DNA of 40,624 nt from Armatimonadota bacterium (GTDB taxonomy: Bacteria > Armatimonadota > Fimbriimonadia > Fimbriimonadales > Fimbriimonadaceae), in NCBI GenBank assembly GCA_021413725.1, contig JAIOPU010000062.1, positions 1-40,624 of the forward strand, in the 5' to 3' direction. The notes beneath the pieces are model-generated. The model did no database searches. It was given only the letters and a program-made list of their open reading frames with translations, and was not told where the DNA came from. Shown here piece by piece: positions 14,772-23,149 of the stretch. The stretch's first letter is position 1. The number at the start of each line of letters is the position of its first letter. The position numbers were made by a program, and so were the translations under genes.

Positions 14772-16841
14772 CTAGGATTGCTTAGGAAAAGCAAAACGTG
14801 AAATGGGATGCTGAATCAAATAATCCTGCGCACTAAATTTCTCCGAAGGACCCGCCACCACCCGCTCATAACTCCCATCCGTCTGTAACTGCCAAGAGTT
14901 TGTGTTATCGCGCAGGTATGGCTCAAAGATCTCGTCTCGTATGAGCCTCAAATGCTCGGGGTTCTGAACCGGAACGAGGGTCTCAACCCGGCGATCCAGG
15001 TTGCGTCGCATCAAATCCGCGCTGCCGATGTACGCAATCGGGTCATCCCCGTTCGCAAAATAGTAAATCCTAGTGTGCTCCAAGAACCGCCCAACAAGCG
15101 AACGCACCTGGATATTTTCACTCAATCCCTCCACCCCTGGCCTCAGACAGCATATTCCGCGAACCAAAAGGTCCACTTTCACACCCGCCTGACTCGCCTC
15201 ATAAAGTTCGTCGATAACCTCAGGATCCACCAAAGAGTTCAGTTTAAAAATAATGTGCCCCTTTCGTCCCGATTTCGCAAGTGCAATCTCCGAACCAATC
15301 CGATCCAGTATTCCCTCTCGAAGATTCTGGGGAGCCACCAACAGCTTCTTGTACTCAACATTCTTGGAGTACCCGGTCAAATAGTTAAAGAGCAAAACAA
15401 TGTCCTGCGTAATCTCGGGATCGCAAGTAAAAAGTCCCAGGTCAGTGTACAGTCGGGCCGTCGAAGGGTTGTAGTTGCCGGTTCCGATGTGGGCGTATAG
15501 CTTAACCCCCGCTGACTCCCGGCGCACCAGCAAACAGAGCTTGCAGTGAGTTTTGAGTTCGGCAAAGCCATAGGAAACATGAACGCCAGCCCGCTCCAAG
15601 GCTCTCGCCCAAACCAAATTATTGCTCTCATCAAAACGCGCCTTTAGCTCAACAAGAACGGCAACCTGCTTTTGCTCACCGGCCGCGTCAAGCAAAGTTT
15701 CAACAATCGGCGACTCCGAGCCAACCCGGTACAGGGTCATCTTAATCCCGATCACACTTGGGTCGGTACTCGCAGCATCGGCAAAATTCTGCATCGTCCC
15801 AAAGCTATCAAACGGATGGTGAACAAGAATGTCGCCCTTGGCGACATTCTCCAACAAACTCGACCCGTTCGACAAGGGCTCAGCTTGGTAGGGGAGGTGA
15901 GTGGGAAACTTAAGATCAGGCTTGCTCAGTCCAGCCAACTCCCAAAGGAACGAAAATCCCAGGAGCCCATTGACCACGAAAACATCATCATCTTCTAGGA
16001 TCAGCAAGTGCATCAGAACTTTACGAACCGGGAGGGGCATTTCTGGATTAATTTCCAAGAGAACCGGATCGCCGAACCGGCGCATACTGATCGTCTTTTC
16101 GATAGTAGTGACAAGGTCCGCCGCTTCCAGTTCGCGAATCTCAATATCAGCATCCCGCAGAACTCGAAATGGGTGGACTCCAACAATGTTCGCTCCAGGG
16201 TAGAGTTCGGCGATATTTGCCTTGATGACATCGTCTACAAGTACAAATTCACTCTTTTTGCCCTTCAGCTTGATGAGGCGGTTGTCTGGCAACGGAATTT
16301 TTACCCGCCCCAATTGCGTACCCCCCTCATCCTCAATCTCAATCGCCAGGTTCAGGGATCGATTGGAAATAAACGGAACACTCGGCGCCGGATGAAGTAT
16401 CAGCGGCGTGCAAATCGGCATAATCTCGCGCCGAAACAACTCCTGAAGCTCCGCAACTTGATCCGCAGTAAGTTGCGAATAATCTCGCAAAACAACCCCT
16501 GCCTCTGCAAGTGCAGGCAAAAGCTCATCGCGCCAAATCGCCCCCGCTCGCTCTCGCAAGGGGAACGCATCGCCCGCAATCGCAATGAGTTGTTCGCCGG
16601 GTGTCAGCCCGTCTGGAGATTTCTCCGTTACTCCACCCTCATACTGCTCGATCAGGCCGGAAACGCGGACCATATAGAATTCGTCAAGGTTCGACTCAAA
16701 AATTGCCAGGAATTTGAGCCGTTCAAGCAAGGGATTGGTAAGATTTTCTGCCTCAGACAATACCCGCTGATTGAATTGCAGCCAACTCACCTCTCGGTTG
16801 AAATAGCGCACGGTTTCGGTCGGAATTGAGCGGATAGGCAT
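14772..16841 (-). CDS. ppk1: Polyphosphate kinase 1
   Basis: 689 residues, the usual length. It transfers the terminal phosphate of ATP to polyphosphate reversibly, via a phosphohistidine. The N-terminal domain has YFNREVSWLQFNQRVL and LKFLAIFESNLDEFYMVR. The head domain contains HPFDSF. ELKTHCK carries His432, the equivalent of the autophosphorylated His435 of E. coli. YAHIGTGNYN and TARLYTDLGLFT follow, and FLEHTRIYYF carries the second conserved His589, then GSADLMRRNLDRRVE. All catalytic parts are present. It starts 15 bases after the glycosyltransferase stop and is probably co-transcribed with it. Polyphosphate is a stress and energy reserve; no ppx lies in the window. Confidence 0.97.
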   Translation of the reverse strand: MPIRSIPTETVRYFNREVSWLQFNQRVLSEAENLTNPLLERLKFLAIFESNLDEFYMVRVSGLIEQYEGGVTEKSPDGLTPGEQLIAIAGDAFPLRERAGAIWRDELLPALAEAGVVLRDYSQLTADQVAELQELFRREIMPICTPLILHPAPSVPFISNRSLNLAIEIEDEGGTQLGRVKIPLPDNRLIKLKGKKSEFVLVDDVIKANIAELYPGANIVGVHPFRVLRDADIEIRELEAADLVTTIEKTISMRRFGDPVLLEINPEMPLPVRKVLMHLLILEDDDVFVVNGLLGFSFLWELAGLSKPDLKFPTHLPYQAEPLSNGSSLLENVAKGDILVHHPFDSFGTMQNFADAASTDPSVIGIKMTLYRVGSESPIVETLLDAAGEQKQVAVLVELKARFDESNNLVWARALERAGVHVSYGFAELKTHCKLCLLVRRESAGVKLYAHIGTGNYNPSTARLYTDLGLFTCDPEITQDIVLLFNYLTGYSKNVEYKKLLVAPQNLREGILDRIGSEIALAKSGRKGHIIFKLNSLVDPEVIDELYEASQAGVKVDLLVRGICCLRPGVEGLSENIQVRSLVGRFLEHTRIYYFANGDDPIAYIGSADLMRRNLDRRVETLVPVQNPEHLRLIRDEIFEPYLRDNTNSWQLQTDGSYERVVAGPSEKFSAQDYLIQHPISRFAFPKQS

Positions 16842-16856
16842 GGTGAGTCTGTCGAT

Positions 16857-17801
16857 CTATTTTAGCTTAAGGAAGGCATCTCTCGGGAGAAAAGTCGCAA
16901 TCCACCGCAGATAACTCTTGACGCGCTGGGGGCACAAACGAATCGAACTCGCATATGCCTGCCGAGCGAGCGCAGCCTTGCCATTGAGCTTCCGCACCGT
17001 TCCGAGACAAGCAAAGTTGTGCGCCAGAGCTTCCCGCAACTCGGCTGACGGCAATCCCAAGGATTCGTAAAAAGCGGTTTGCGCTACAACCCGCTCACGT
17101 AGCCGTTCATCATCGTGCCAAATCCGATCCAATTTCTTGCTCGCATTCTCGTCGTGCCAGCGATACCGGGTGAGCTTCTCAACGCAATAGCCGCCCTCCC
17201 ACTTCTCCGCAATCCGAAGCCACATATCCCAATCGCCACTCCCAAAATATGCCGGATCAAACATTCCCAGTTCATCGAAGCACTTCTTGCGAACCATGAC
17301 CGAGCTTGCAATCATCGCATTCGACCGCAAAAGGCGCAACACCAGGCTCCCTGTCTCAGTCTCAGGATAATCAAACCCTAGCGGCGTCCCCGCAAGCTGC
17401 TCCCCCTTCGACCCGATAAAAATCCCATTCGTATGCACAATCCCTACACGAGGGAAATTCTCAAAAAGCTCCAACTGGGCCTCCAACTTTCGCGGCTCCC
17501 ACACATCGTCATCGTTAAAAATCGCAACAAACTCGCCGGTCGCAAGCTCAACGCCGCGATTGAGGCTCCCGTAGGTCCCCAGATTCTGCTCATGAAAAAC
17601 GAGCCGCCAGCTTGGAACGCGCTCCTGTAACCGCTCCCGAGTACCGTCGGTGGAGCCATCGTCAAGCACAATGACCTCATAGTCCGAAAAGGTCTGGCTC
17701 TCAATGCTACGAATTGCGTCTTCAAGGTACGCGATATGGTTGTAGCAGGTCAGCAAGATCGAAACTTTCGGCACGCAACCATTATTCCCGACTCCAACCA
17801 T
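16857..17801 (-). CDS. Family 2 glycosyltransferase
   Basis: 314 residues. The GT-A fold begins VSILLTCYNHIAYLEDAIRS. It continues with VIVLDDGSTDGT, the nucleotide-sugar binding Asp, and FNDDDVWEPRK, the DxD metal site. GSGDWDMWLRIAE holds the likely catalytic acid region. A C-terminal 60-residue helical part follows (AYASSIRLCPQRVKSYLRW), TPR-like. It is an inverting transferase of the cell-surface polysaccharide type; donor and acceptor are unknown. The ATG at 17801 has no clear Shine-Dalgarno sequence, and a start about ten codons later would still keep the fold. It is divergent from motA with 47 bases between, which must carry both promoters. Confidence 0.87.
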   Translation of the reverse strand: MVGVGNNGCVPKVSILLTCYNHIAYLEDAIRSIESQTFSDYEVIVLDDGSTDGTRERLQERVPSWRLVFHEQNLGTYGSLNRGVELATGEFVAIFNDDDVWEPRKLEAQLELFENFPRVGIVHTNGIFIGSKGEQLAGTPLGFDYPETETGSLVLRLLRSNAMIASSVMVRKKCFDELGMFDPAYFGSGDWDMWLRIAEKWEGGYCVEKLTRYRWHDENASKKLDRIWHDDERLRERVVAQTAFYESLGLPSAELREALAHNFACLGTVRKLNGKAALARQAYASSIRLCPQRVKSYLRWIATFLPRDAFLKLK

Positions 17802-17848
17802 ATGGAATTACTAGCTGGAATATGGAACAGGACATGTGAGAAGACAGC

Positions 17849-18706
17849 ATGTTCGTATTTATTGGAATTTTTATAAGTTTCGCCGCGATTTTGGTGGGTT
17901 ACACCATGCACGGGGGTCAAATCGGTGTTCTGATCCAGATCAACGAGCTTGTCATTCTCGCTGGTTGCGGTGCCGGATCGATCATTTCGGCACAAGGGAT
18001 GGCAGGATTCACTATGGTTATCAAGTCGGTCATTGGGCTCCTGAAGCCCGATCCCATCACCAAGCAGGCCTACCTCGACGTACTCAAAATGATGTACGAA
18101 CTGTTCAACATCGCCCGAAAAGAAGGCCTCCTCGGCATGGAACGCCACATCGAAAAGCCCGAGGAAAGCGAAATCATCCAGAACTACCCAAGCTTTCTCA
18201 CAAATCATCACGCAAGGGACTTTTTCTGCGACACCATGAAGGTAGTCCTTACCGGAGCGGTCAGCCCCCACGATCTTGCGGAAATGATGGAAGTTGACCT
18301 TGACATTGGGCATCACGAAGCGAAAATTCCGTTCGAAGCCGTCCAGACGGTGGGTGATGCGATGCCAGGATTTGGCATCGTTGCCGCGGTTCTTGGCGTT
18401 ATCATCACGATGGGTAAGATCGGCGGCGAAGCCTCTGAGGTGGGGCACTCGGTCGCGGCGGCTCTGGTTGGTACATTCCTTGGAATTCTTCTCGCCTACG
18501 GTGTCTTTGCGCCGATGGCAAAGTTTATGGAAGCCCGCGCCAACAACGAGTTCCAGTTCATGAACTGTATCCGTTCCGCGCTCTTTAGCTTCGCCAGAGG
18601 CGAATCTCCCATTACCTGCGTCGAGTTCGCTCGCCGCAACATCGAACCTCACGTTCGCCCTGGCTTCGTTGAAGTCGAAGCCGCTGTGAAGGGTCAAGCC
18701 GCATAA
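17849..18706 (+). CDS. motA: Flagellar motor stator protein MotA
   Basis: 285 residues. MFVFIGIFISFAAILVGYTM is the first membrane segment, with HGGQIGVLIQINELVILAGC next, matching MotA of the proton-type family. A large cytoplasmic loop contains RKEGLLGMERHIE. PGFGIVAAVLGVIITMG and GHSVAAALVGTFLGILLAYGVF are membrane segments 3 and 4. The stator pairs with MotB to couple ion flow to flagellar rotation. GAGAAG lies before the ATG. motB follows after 7 bases. No other flagellar genes are in the window. Confidence 0.95.
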   Translation: MFVFIGIFISFAAILVGYTMHGGQIGVLIQINELVILAGCGAGSIISAQGMAGFTMVIKSVIGLLKPDPITKQAYLDVLKMMYELFNIARKEGLLGMERHIEKPEESEIIQNYPSFLTNHHARDFFCDTMKVVLTGAVSPHDLAEMMEVDLDIGHHEAKIPFEAVQTVGDAMPGFGIVAAVLGVIITMGKIGGEASEVGHSVAAALVGTFLGILLAYGVFAPMAKFMEARANNEFQFMNCIRSALFSFARGESPITCVEFARRNIEPHVRPGFVEVEAAVKGQAA

Positions 18707-18713
18707 GGATGTT

Positions 18714-19601
18714 ATGGCAAAAGACGCTCCTATAATCATAAAGAAGAAAAAGGTCTCCGGCCATGGTCACCATGGCGGGTCCTGGAAAGTTGCCTACGCG
18801 GACTTCGTGACCGCGATGATGGCCTTCTTTATGGTGATGTGGCTCATGGGTCTCACCAGCGAAAAGGATAAAAAGAACATACAAGGCTACTTTAACGATC
18901 CTCTCGGGTTCAACAAGAATCAACCCGCGATGCGCGTGAAAATCTCGCCCAACTACGGCAAGCACGGATCGCCAAAAACTGCACAAATGGTCCTCAGCAA
19001 CTCGGACGCAAGCCAAAAAAAGGCGGCAGAGCGAGTGGTGAACAAAATCAAATCAGCGATTAAGTCCACCCCCGATGCTCAAGTCCGGAACTTGGGAGCC
19101 GCGGTCAAGTTTCAGACGACCGATGAAGGAATTCTGATGGAGTTCTCGGAGAGCTCGGGCGTTGTCTTTTTCGAATCTGGCAGTGCGGTTGTTCGATCCG
19201 TGGCCAAGGCTCTGGTCGCACGTGTTGCCCCAGTTTTAGCGCAGACGAAGCGGAAGCTGAAAATCAACGGCCACACCGACGCGATGCCCTACCCGAGCCA
19301 AGTTTATGATAACTGGGATCTATCCAACGACCGAGCCCAGGCAATCAAGAGAATTCTGAAGGCAAACGGCGTACCGAACCAAAGGATCGTAGAGGTTTCC
19401 GGACTCGCCGATACCAAGCTAAAGAACCCCGCGAACCCATTGCACTTCAGCAATCGCAGGGTGACAATTCTACTTCCTTGGCAGACTTCTGCCGAAATGG
19501 CTCCAGAAATGCCGATGGATATCATCGACGCCGAAACCCAAGCCGCGTTCAAAAAGCCGAAGTCATTTGTGAAGCCAGTGAATCTCCGCCCCAATCACTA
19601 G
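18714..19601 (+). CDS. motB: Flagellar motor stator protein MotB
   Basis: 295 residues. KVAYADFVTAMMAFFMVMWL at about 25-44 is the single transmembrane helix, and Asp30 is the ion-binding residue of the stator. A plug and linker follow. The OmpA-like peptidoglycan-binding domain spans about 140-265, with INGHTDAMPYPS, NWDLSNDRAQAIKRIL and FSNRRVTILL. A ribosome site AAGG lies 7 bases upstream. The stop codon lies in the loop and stem of a strong terminator hairpin, which ends the motAB transcript. Confidence 0.95.
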   Translation: MAKDAPIIIKKKKVSGHGHHGGSWKVAYADFVTAMMAFFMVMWLMGLTSEKDKKNIQGYFNDPLGFNKNQPAMRVKISPNYGKHGSPKTAQMVLSNSDASQKKAAERVVNKIKSAIKSTPDAQVRNLGAAVKFQTTDEGILMEFSESSGVVFFESGSAVVRSVAKALVARVAPVLAQTKRKLKINGHTDAMPYPSQVYDNWDLSNDRAQAIKRILKANGVPNQRIVEVSGLADTKLKNPANPLHFSNRRVTILLPWQTSAEMAPEMPMDIIDAETQAAFKKPKSFVKPVNLRPNH

Positions 19602-19609
19602 GGGCGGAG
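19584..19609 (+). terminator. Terminator hairpin after motB
   Basis: CTCCGCCCC (19584-19592), loop of 8, GGGGCGGAG (19601-19609): nine perfect GC-rich pairs overlapping the motB stop codon, followed by a T-poor AAGTTAATTTA. It probably also separates motB from the convergent gene. Confidence 0.7.
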
Positions 19610-19630
19610 AAGTTAATTTATCCCGCCCGA

Positions 19631-20503
19631 CTAAGCTCCCCGGCGTCGTCGCATCGCCATTACGCCAAGACCACCCATGAGGGCGAGGACGCTGGACGGT
19701 TCCGGTACCACAGTGAGCCCCACGAGTCGGTCGCAACTTTCCCCTCCAATTGTGCCAACGAACTGTGCAGCTCCGGTGGTGAGGTTCATCGTGAACAGAT
19801 TCGAGGAGTGCACGTTGGCACCTGGAGTCGTGAGTGACGCGAATGCCACCCCGGTTGAGCCAGATATATCAAAGCCAACCCATTCGTTGGTGTCCACTCC
19901 CAGCGAACCGATCGTGTTCAGCGTGCCGCTGTTGGGCGGATTCTGAAGTACCAGAGTGTTCGTTGTACTGTCAATTCCATATAGAGTTGTCGTTGTCGCA
20001 CCGGCTCGGCTGTTCGTGTAAGCTGAGCCCACGATGTTCGGATTTGCTCCGAAGTTGGGGTCTGCCGCGGCGTAGTTAAGATTCGTGTCTGTCGCTGCAG
20101 TTGTGCCCGTGATTGGGTTCAGACGTAAATTCTGATCAGAATCGCTCGTGACGCGGATTCGATCCACGGTTGGGTTGAAATCGAATCCATAGGACGTGCC
20201 GGTAAGGACTGAGCTAAAACCTGCTCCGACCGCTGTCGCCGCACCCGTGCCCGCGTTCAGAATATAAACCCGATTACTCGAACCAAGTCCATAGAGACCG
20301 TTGCCGTTGGGTCGAAAGTCAATACCAACAATATGTTCACCGCTCATCAGACCGCTGACCATCACGTTTGACAAAAGAGTACCGGGAGCAGAACTATTGA
20401 ACGAAACGAGTTGATTTGACTCGCTGATGCCATAGATCCTCTCTGCCCTTGCGGCAAGGCTGACGCCTGCCGCAAGGACGAAAACGAAAGTTAATTTATT
20501 CAT
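19631..20503 (-). CDS. DUF4394-type secreted protein with PEP-CTERM sorting signal
   Basis: 290 residues. Signal peptide MNKLTFVFVLAAGVSLAARA. The body consists of repeated turns with GISESNQLVSFNS, FRPNGNGLYGLGSSN, GFDFNPTVDRIRVTS, NLRLNPITG and YGIDSTTNTLVLQ, matching the DUF4394 domain, a propeller-like fold of unknown function. The C-terminus VVPEPSSVLALMGGLGVMAMRRRR is a classic PEP-CTERM signal: PEP motif, hydrophobic segment, Arg cluster. Exosortase removes it and the protein is delivered to the surface or matrix. No exosortase is in the window. The start at 20503 has GGAG nine bases upstream. A small stem CTGCTG/CAGCAG with a GAGA loop (20525-20540) lies in the leader. Confidence 0.9.
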   Translation of the reverse strand: MNKLTFVFVLAAGVSLAARAERIYGISESNQLVSFNSSAPGTLLSNVMVSGLMSGEHIVGIDFRPNGNGLYGLGSSNRVYILNAGTGAATAVGAGFSSVLTGTSYGFDFNPTVDRIRVTSDSDQNLRLNPITGTTAATDTNLNYAAADPNFGANPNIVGSAYTNSRAGATTTTLYGIDSTTNTLVLQNPPNSGTLNTIGSLGVDTNEWVGFDISGSTGVAFASLTTPGANVHSSNLFTMNLTTGAAQFVGTIGGESCDRLVGLTVVPEPSSVLALMGGLGVMAMRRRRGA

Positions 20504-20635
20504 AAAAATTGTCTCCATTCATTCCTGCTGTCTCCAGCAGAACTAATTTTTACTTCGCGCAAATGAATTGCAAATGAATCCAACCTTTCATATCCATGAA
20601 TATGAGTTAGGTAGGCTCATTTGAACCTGAATGGC

Positions 20636-20656
20636 ACCCCGGCAAAGCCACCGGGT
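20636..20656 (+). other. GC-rich hairpin upstream of the chain-length-determinant gene
   Basis: CCCGG, loop CAAAGCCA, CCGGG, about 30 bases before the start codon at 20682. The loop resembles the GCAAAGCCAC half of c-di-GMP-I riboswitches, but the partner half is not found, so it is only an unexplained leader structure. Confidence 0.35.
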
Positions 20657-20681
20657 TTAATGTTAGGGAGTCTCTGACCGC

Positions 20682-21943
20682 ATGATCACCCCAAGATTTA
20701 TTCTTTTGACCCTTGCCCGCAGTTTTGCGGTGGCAGTTCTAGCCTATGCTCTGGGGTTTTTGCTACCGAAGCAATACTCCAGCGACATGGCTCTATACTT
20801 TCCGAGTGCTCAGCAAAAAGCCTCTGGCGGTTTAGCGGCTCTCGCCGGAGGTGCCGCAGGAGGAGATGCTGACGGCGGATCTATCCCCGTCTTACAAAAT
20901 GCTGCATCGTCGCCTCTCGTCGGTAGTGGTCCCGCTTCGGCGACCGGCATCATGACCAGTCGAACGTGCCTGTTTGAGGTTATCCAAAAGTTAGATCTGC
21001 AAACCAAATGGGGAATGTCCAACAAGTGGAACGCGTACAACCGCCTCGCGCGGGCGATAGGGATTCGGACCGACAAGAATGGCTTCCTCAAGGTTGAGTG
21101 CACCGAGGAAGATCCGGAACTTTGCAAGTCCATTGTCGACGCGGTCCGTGCTCACCTTGACAAGCGAGCCTCGCAATTGACGCTAAACGTTGCCAAGAAA
21201 AACCGCGAATTGGTTGAACAACAAATTAAGAAGGCGGACGACGAGGTCGCGAGAGTTACCACGAAAATGGAAGCAGCCCTCGCACAGGGTCCGGTGGGTT
21301 CCCTAGATATCGTGGGCAAAAACTATCTCGATATCCAAACCAAACTTATTGACTCCAAAGCCCTTGCAAAATCTGCCGAGGAGAGCATTGCCTCCCAAGA
21401 ACAAAGTCTAAAACGAATCTACGGTGCCGCTGGCTCGAAAGACCCTACCGCACTTGAATCGGCAGGCGTGGAGGCAAGTAAGGCAATGGGCGTACTCGCA
21501 GAGGAACTTCAGAAGCGTCGAATTGAAATGTCAGACACCGCCCGAAAGTTCACTCAGGGAAGCCCAGAGTACAAAGCTGCTTCGCGCCGACTTCGTGACG
21601 TCGAATCCGTGGCCGATCAGGAGATGAGGAAGCAAACTGAATCCATTGGCGCAGGCACCAATACGAAGTTAGTCGCGGCCAAGGCTCAACTCATCGCGCT
21701 CAAAGCTTCGCAGGCACTGGTGTGCTACAGAGAAAATCGCTTCTTCAGCAGGACTATGTCCGCGCGCTTCTCGCCGAACAAAGGGATCCCTCACGCTATG
21801 AAGTTGTGGACGCCGCGGAGGCGAACCCTGATCCCGTCGCCCCGAGAAAGGGGATGTTAGCCGCGATCTTTTTTGTCCTCGCGATAGGTGTCCAGATACT
21901 GCTTGTTTCAGTAAAGCGAGACGAAAAGGTCACTTTGGGCTAG
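20682..21943 (+). pseudogene. Wzz/GumC-like chain-length determinant, frameshifted
   Basis: The first frame (20682-21860) starts MITPRFILLTLARSF, with a hydrophobic anchor at about 7-28 (VAVLAYALGFLLPKQYSS). It continues with a long coiled-coil periplasmic part (DKRASQLTLNVAKKNRELVEQQIKKADDEVARV), typical of Wzz polysaccharide co-polymerases. Near 21720 this frame degenerates into Arg/Cys-rich sequence. The correct continuation is the -1 frame from about 21722 (QRKSLLQQDYVRALLAEQRD), ending with the expected second helix GMLAAIFFVLAIGVQILL. Both parts look well preserved, so either one base is missing (mutation or sequence error) or a -1 frameshift occurs; no classical slippery heptamer is seen. 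The family sets the length of surface polysaccharides. The aminopeptidase follows 9 bases later. Confidence 0.8.
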
Positions 21944-21952
21944 AATTAAGCA

Positions 21953-23074
21953 ATGCTTGATCCCCGAATCACCCAACTCGCCGAGCTTTTCTGCGGCCAC
22001 GCCGTTCGCCTGGACGCTTCCGATCGCCTTCTGATCCACGCTTTCGATATCCCTGACGAGGCCGTCGCCGAGTTCGTCCGGATCGCGCGGTCGAAAGGGA
22101 GCCAGGTCATGCTCAGACTCGAAAGCAGTGTGATCCGACGCGAACTCATGCTCGGCATGACCGCCGAGAACGCCCGAACTATCGCCGATGTTGAGCTTCA
22201 CGAAATGAAGCAAGCTACCGCGTACATCGCCTTGCGGGGTGGTTCTAACTACGCCGAAATGAGCGAAGTCTCCTCGGAAACCATGGCCATGTGGAGCAAG
22301 GAATACTCCACCCCAGTTGTATTCGGACAGAGAGTTCCCCACTCAAAGTGGGCCGTGACCCGCTGGCCTAGTCCGGGCATGGCGCAGCAGGCAGGAATGA
22401 GTACCAAGGCTTTTGAGGACTTCTTCTTTAAAGTCTGCTGTCTGGACTACGCCAAAATGTCAGTCGCGAGCAAGCCGCTTGAAGACCTCATGAACCGCAC
22501 GGATCGTGTGGAAATCAAAGGTCCTGGAACAAACCTCTCCTTCTCGATTAAAGGCGTGGGTGCCGTTGCTTGTTGCGGCGAAGCCAACATCCCTGACGGT
22601 GAGTGCTTTACCGCACCTGTTCGGGAATCCATGAATGGCGAAATCACCTACAACACTGTTTCGCTGTATCAAGGGACAGAGTTCAAGGATATCTACTATC
22701 GGGTGGTCAATGGAAGAATTGAAGAAGCTCGGGCGGGAAGCCAAACCGATAAGCTCAATCAAATTTTGGACACCGACGAGGGTGCGCGGTACTTCGGCGA
22801 ATGGGCTCTCGGGTTCAATCCCCACGTGCTAGAACCGATGAAGGACACCTTGTTCGACGAAAAAATCGCGGGCAGCTTCCACCTCACCCCCGGCAACGCC
22901 TACGATCCTCCCGGTGGCAACGGCAATAAGTCGGCAATCCACTGGGACACCGTCCTCATTCAACGCCCAGAGTACGGAGGGGGCGAGATCTGGTTCGATG
23001 GCGTCCTTGTGCGCAAGGACGGCCTCTTCGTCTTGCCTGAACTCCAAGGACTTAACCCCGAGCATCTTGGGTAA
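21953..23074 (+). CDS. M29 family aminopeptidase (AmpS/AmpT type)
   Basis: 373 residues, the usual length for M29 metallo-aminopeptidases, which remove N-terminal residues and act in the cytoplasm as dimers. Features in order: an N-terminal PepB-like domain with VRLDASDRLLIHA, RELMLGMTAENARTIADVELHEM, then GTNLSFSIKG. GEANIPDGECFTAPV carries the two metal-binding Glu residues. GARYFGEWALGFNP and GSFHLTPGNAY follow. NKSAIHWDTVLI holds the His and Asp ligands. All expected ligands are present. The gene starts 9 bases after the frameshifted Wzz-like gene and may be read with it. Confidence 0.93.
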   Translation: MLDPRITQLAELFCGHAVRLDASDRLLIHAFDIPDEAVAEFVRIARSKGSQVMLRLESSVIRRELMLGMTAENARTIADVELHEMKQATAYIALRGGSNYAEMSEVSSETMAMWSKEYSTPVVFGQRVPHSKWAVTRWPSPGMAQQAGMSTKAFEDFFFKVCCLDYAKMSVASKPLEDLMNRTDRVEIKGPGTNLSFSIKGVGAVACCGEANIPDGECFTAPVRESMNGEITYNTVSLYQGTEFKDIYYRVVNGRIEEARAGSQTDKLNQILDTDEGARYFGEWALGFNPHVLEPMKDTLFDEKIAGSFHLTPGNAYDPPGGNGNKSAIHWDTVLIQRPEYGGGEIWFDGVLVRKDGLFVLPELQGLNPEHLG

Positions 23075-23149
23075 GCCACGATGCGTCGAAAGTCACATTT
23101 TCTGTAACGCGAAACCGCGCGAGTCGTTACGTAGTACAAGGTATAGGAC

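Noticed and set aside
20620-20681. c-di-GMP-I riboswitch
   Set aside because: Only a loop resembling the 3' half is present; the GGCAAACC segment and GAAA tetraloop are missing.
21711-21735. Programmed -1 ribosomal frameshift in the Wzz-like gene
   Set aside because: No X-XXY-YYZ slippery heptamer lies in the overlap and no downstream pseudoknot was noticed; mutation or sequence error is simpler.
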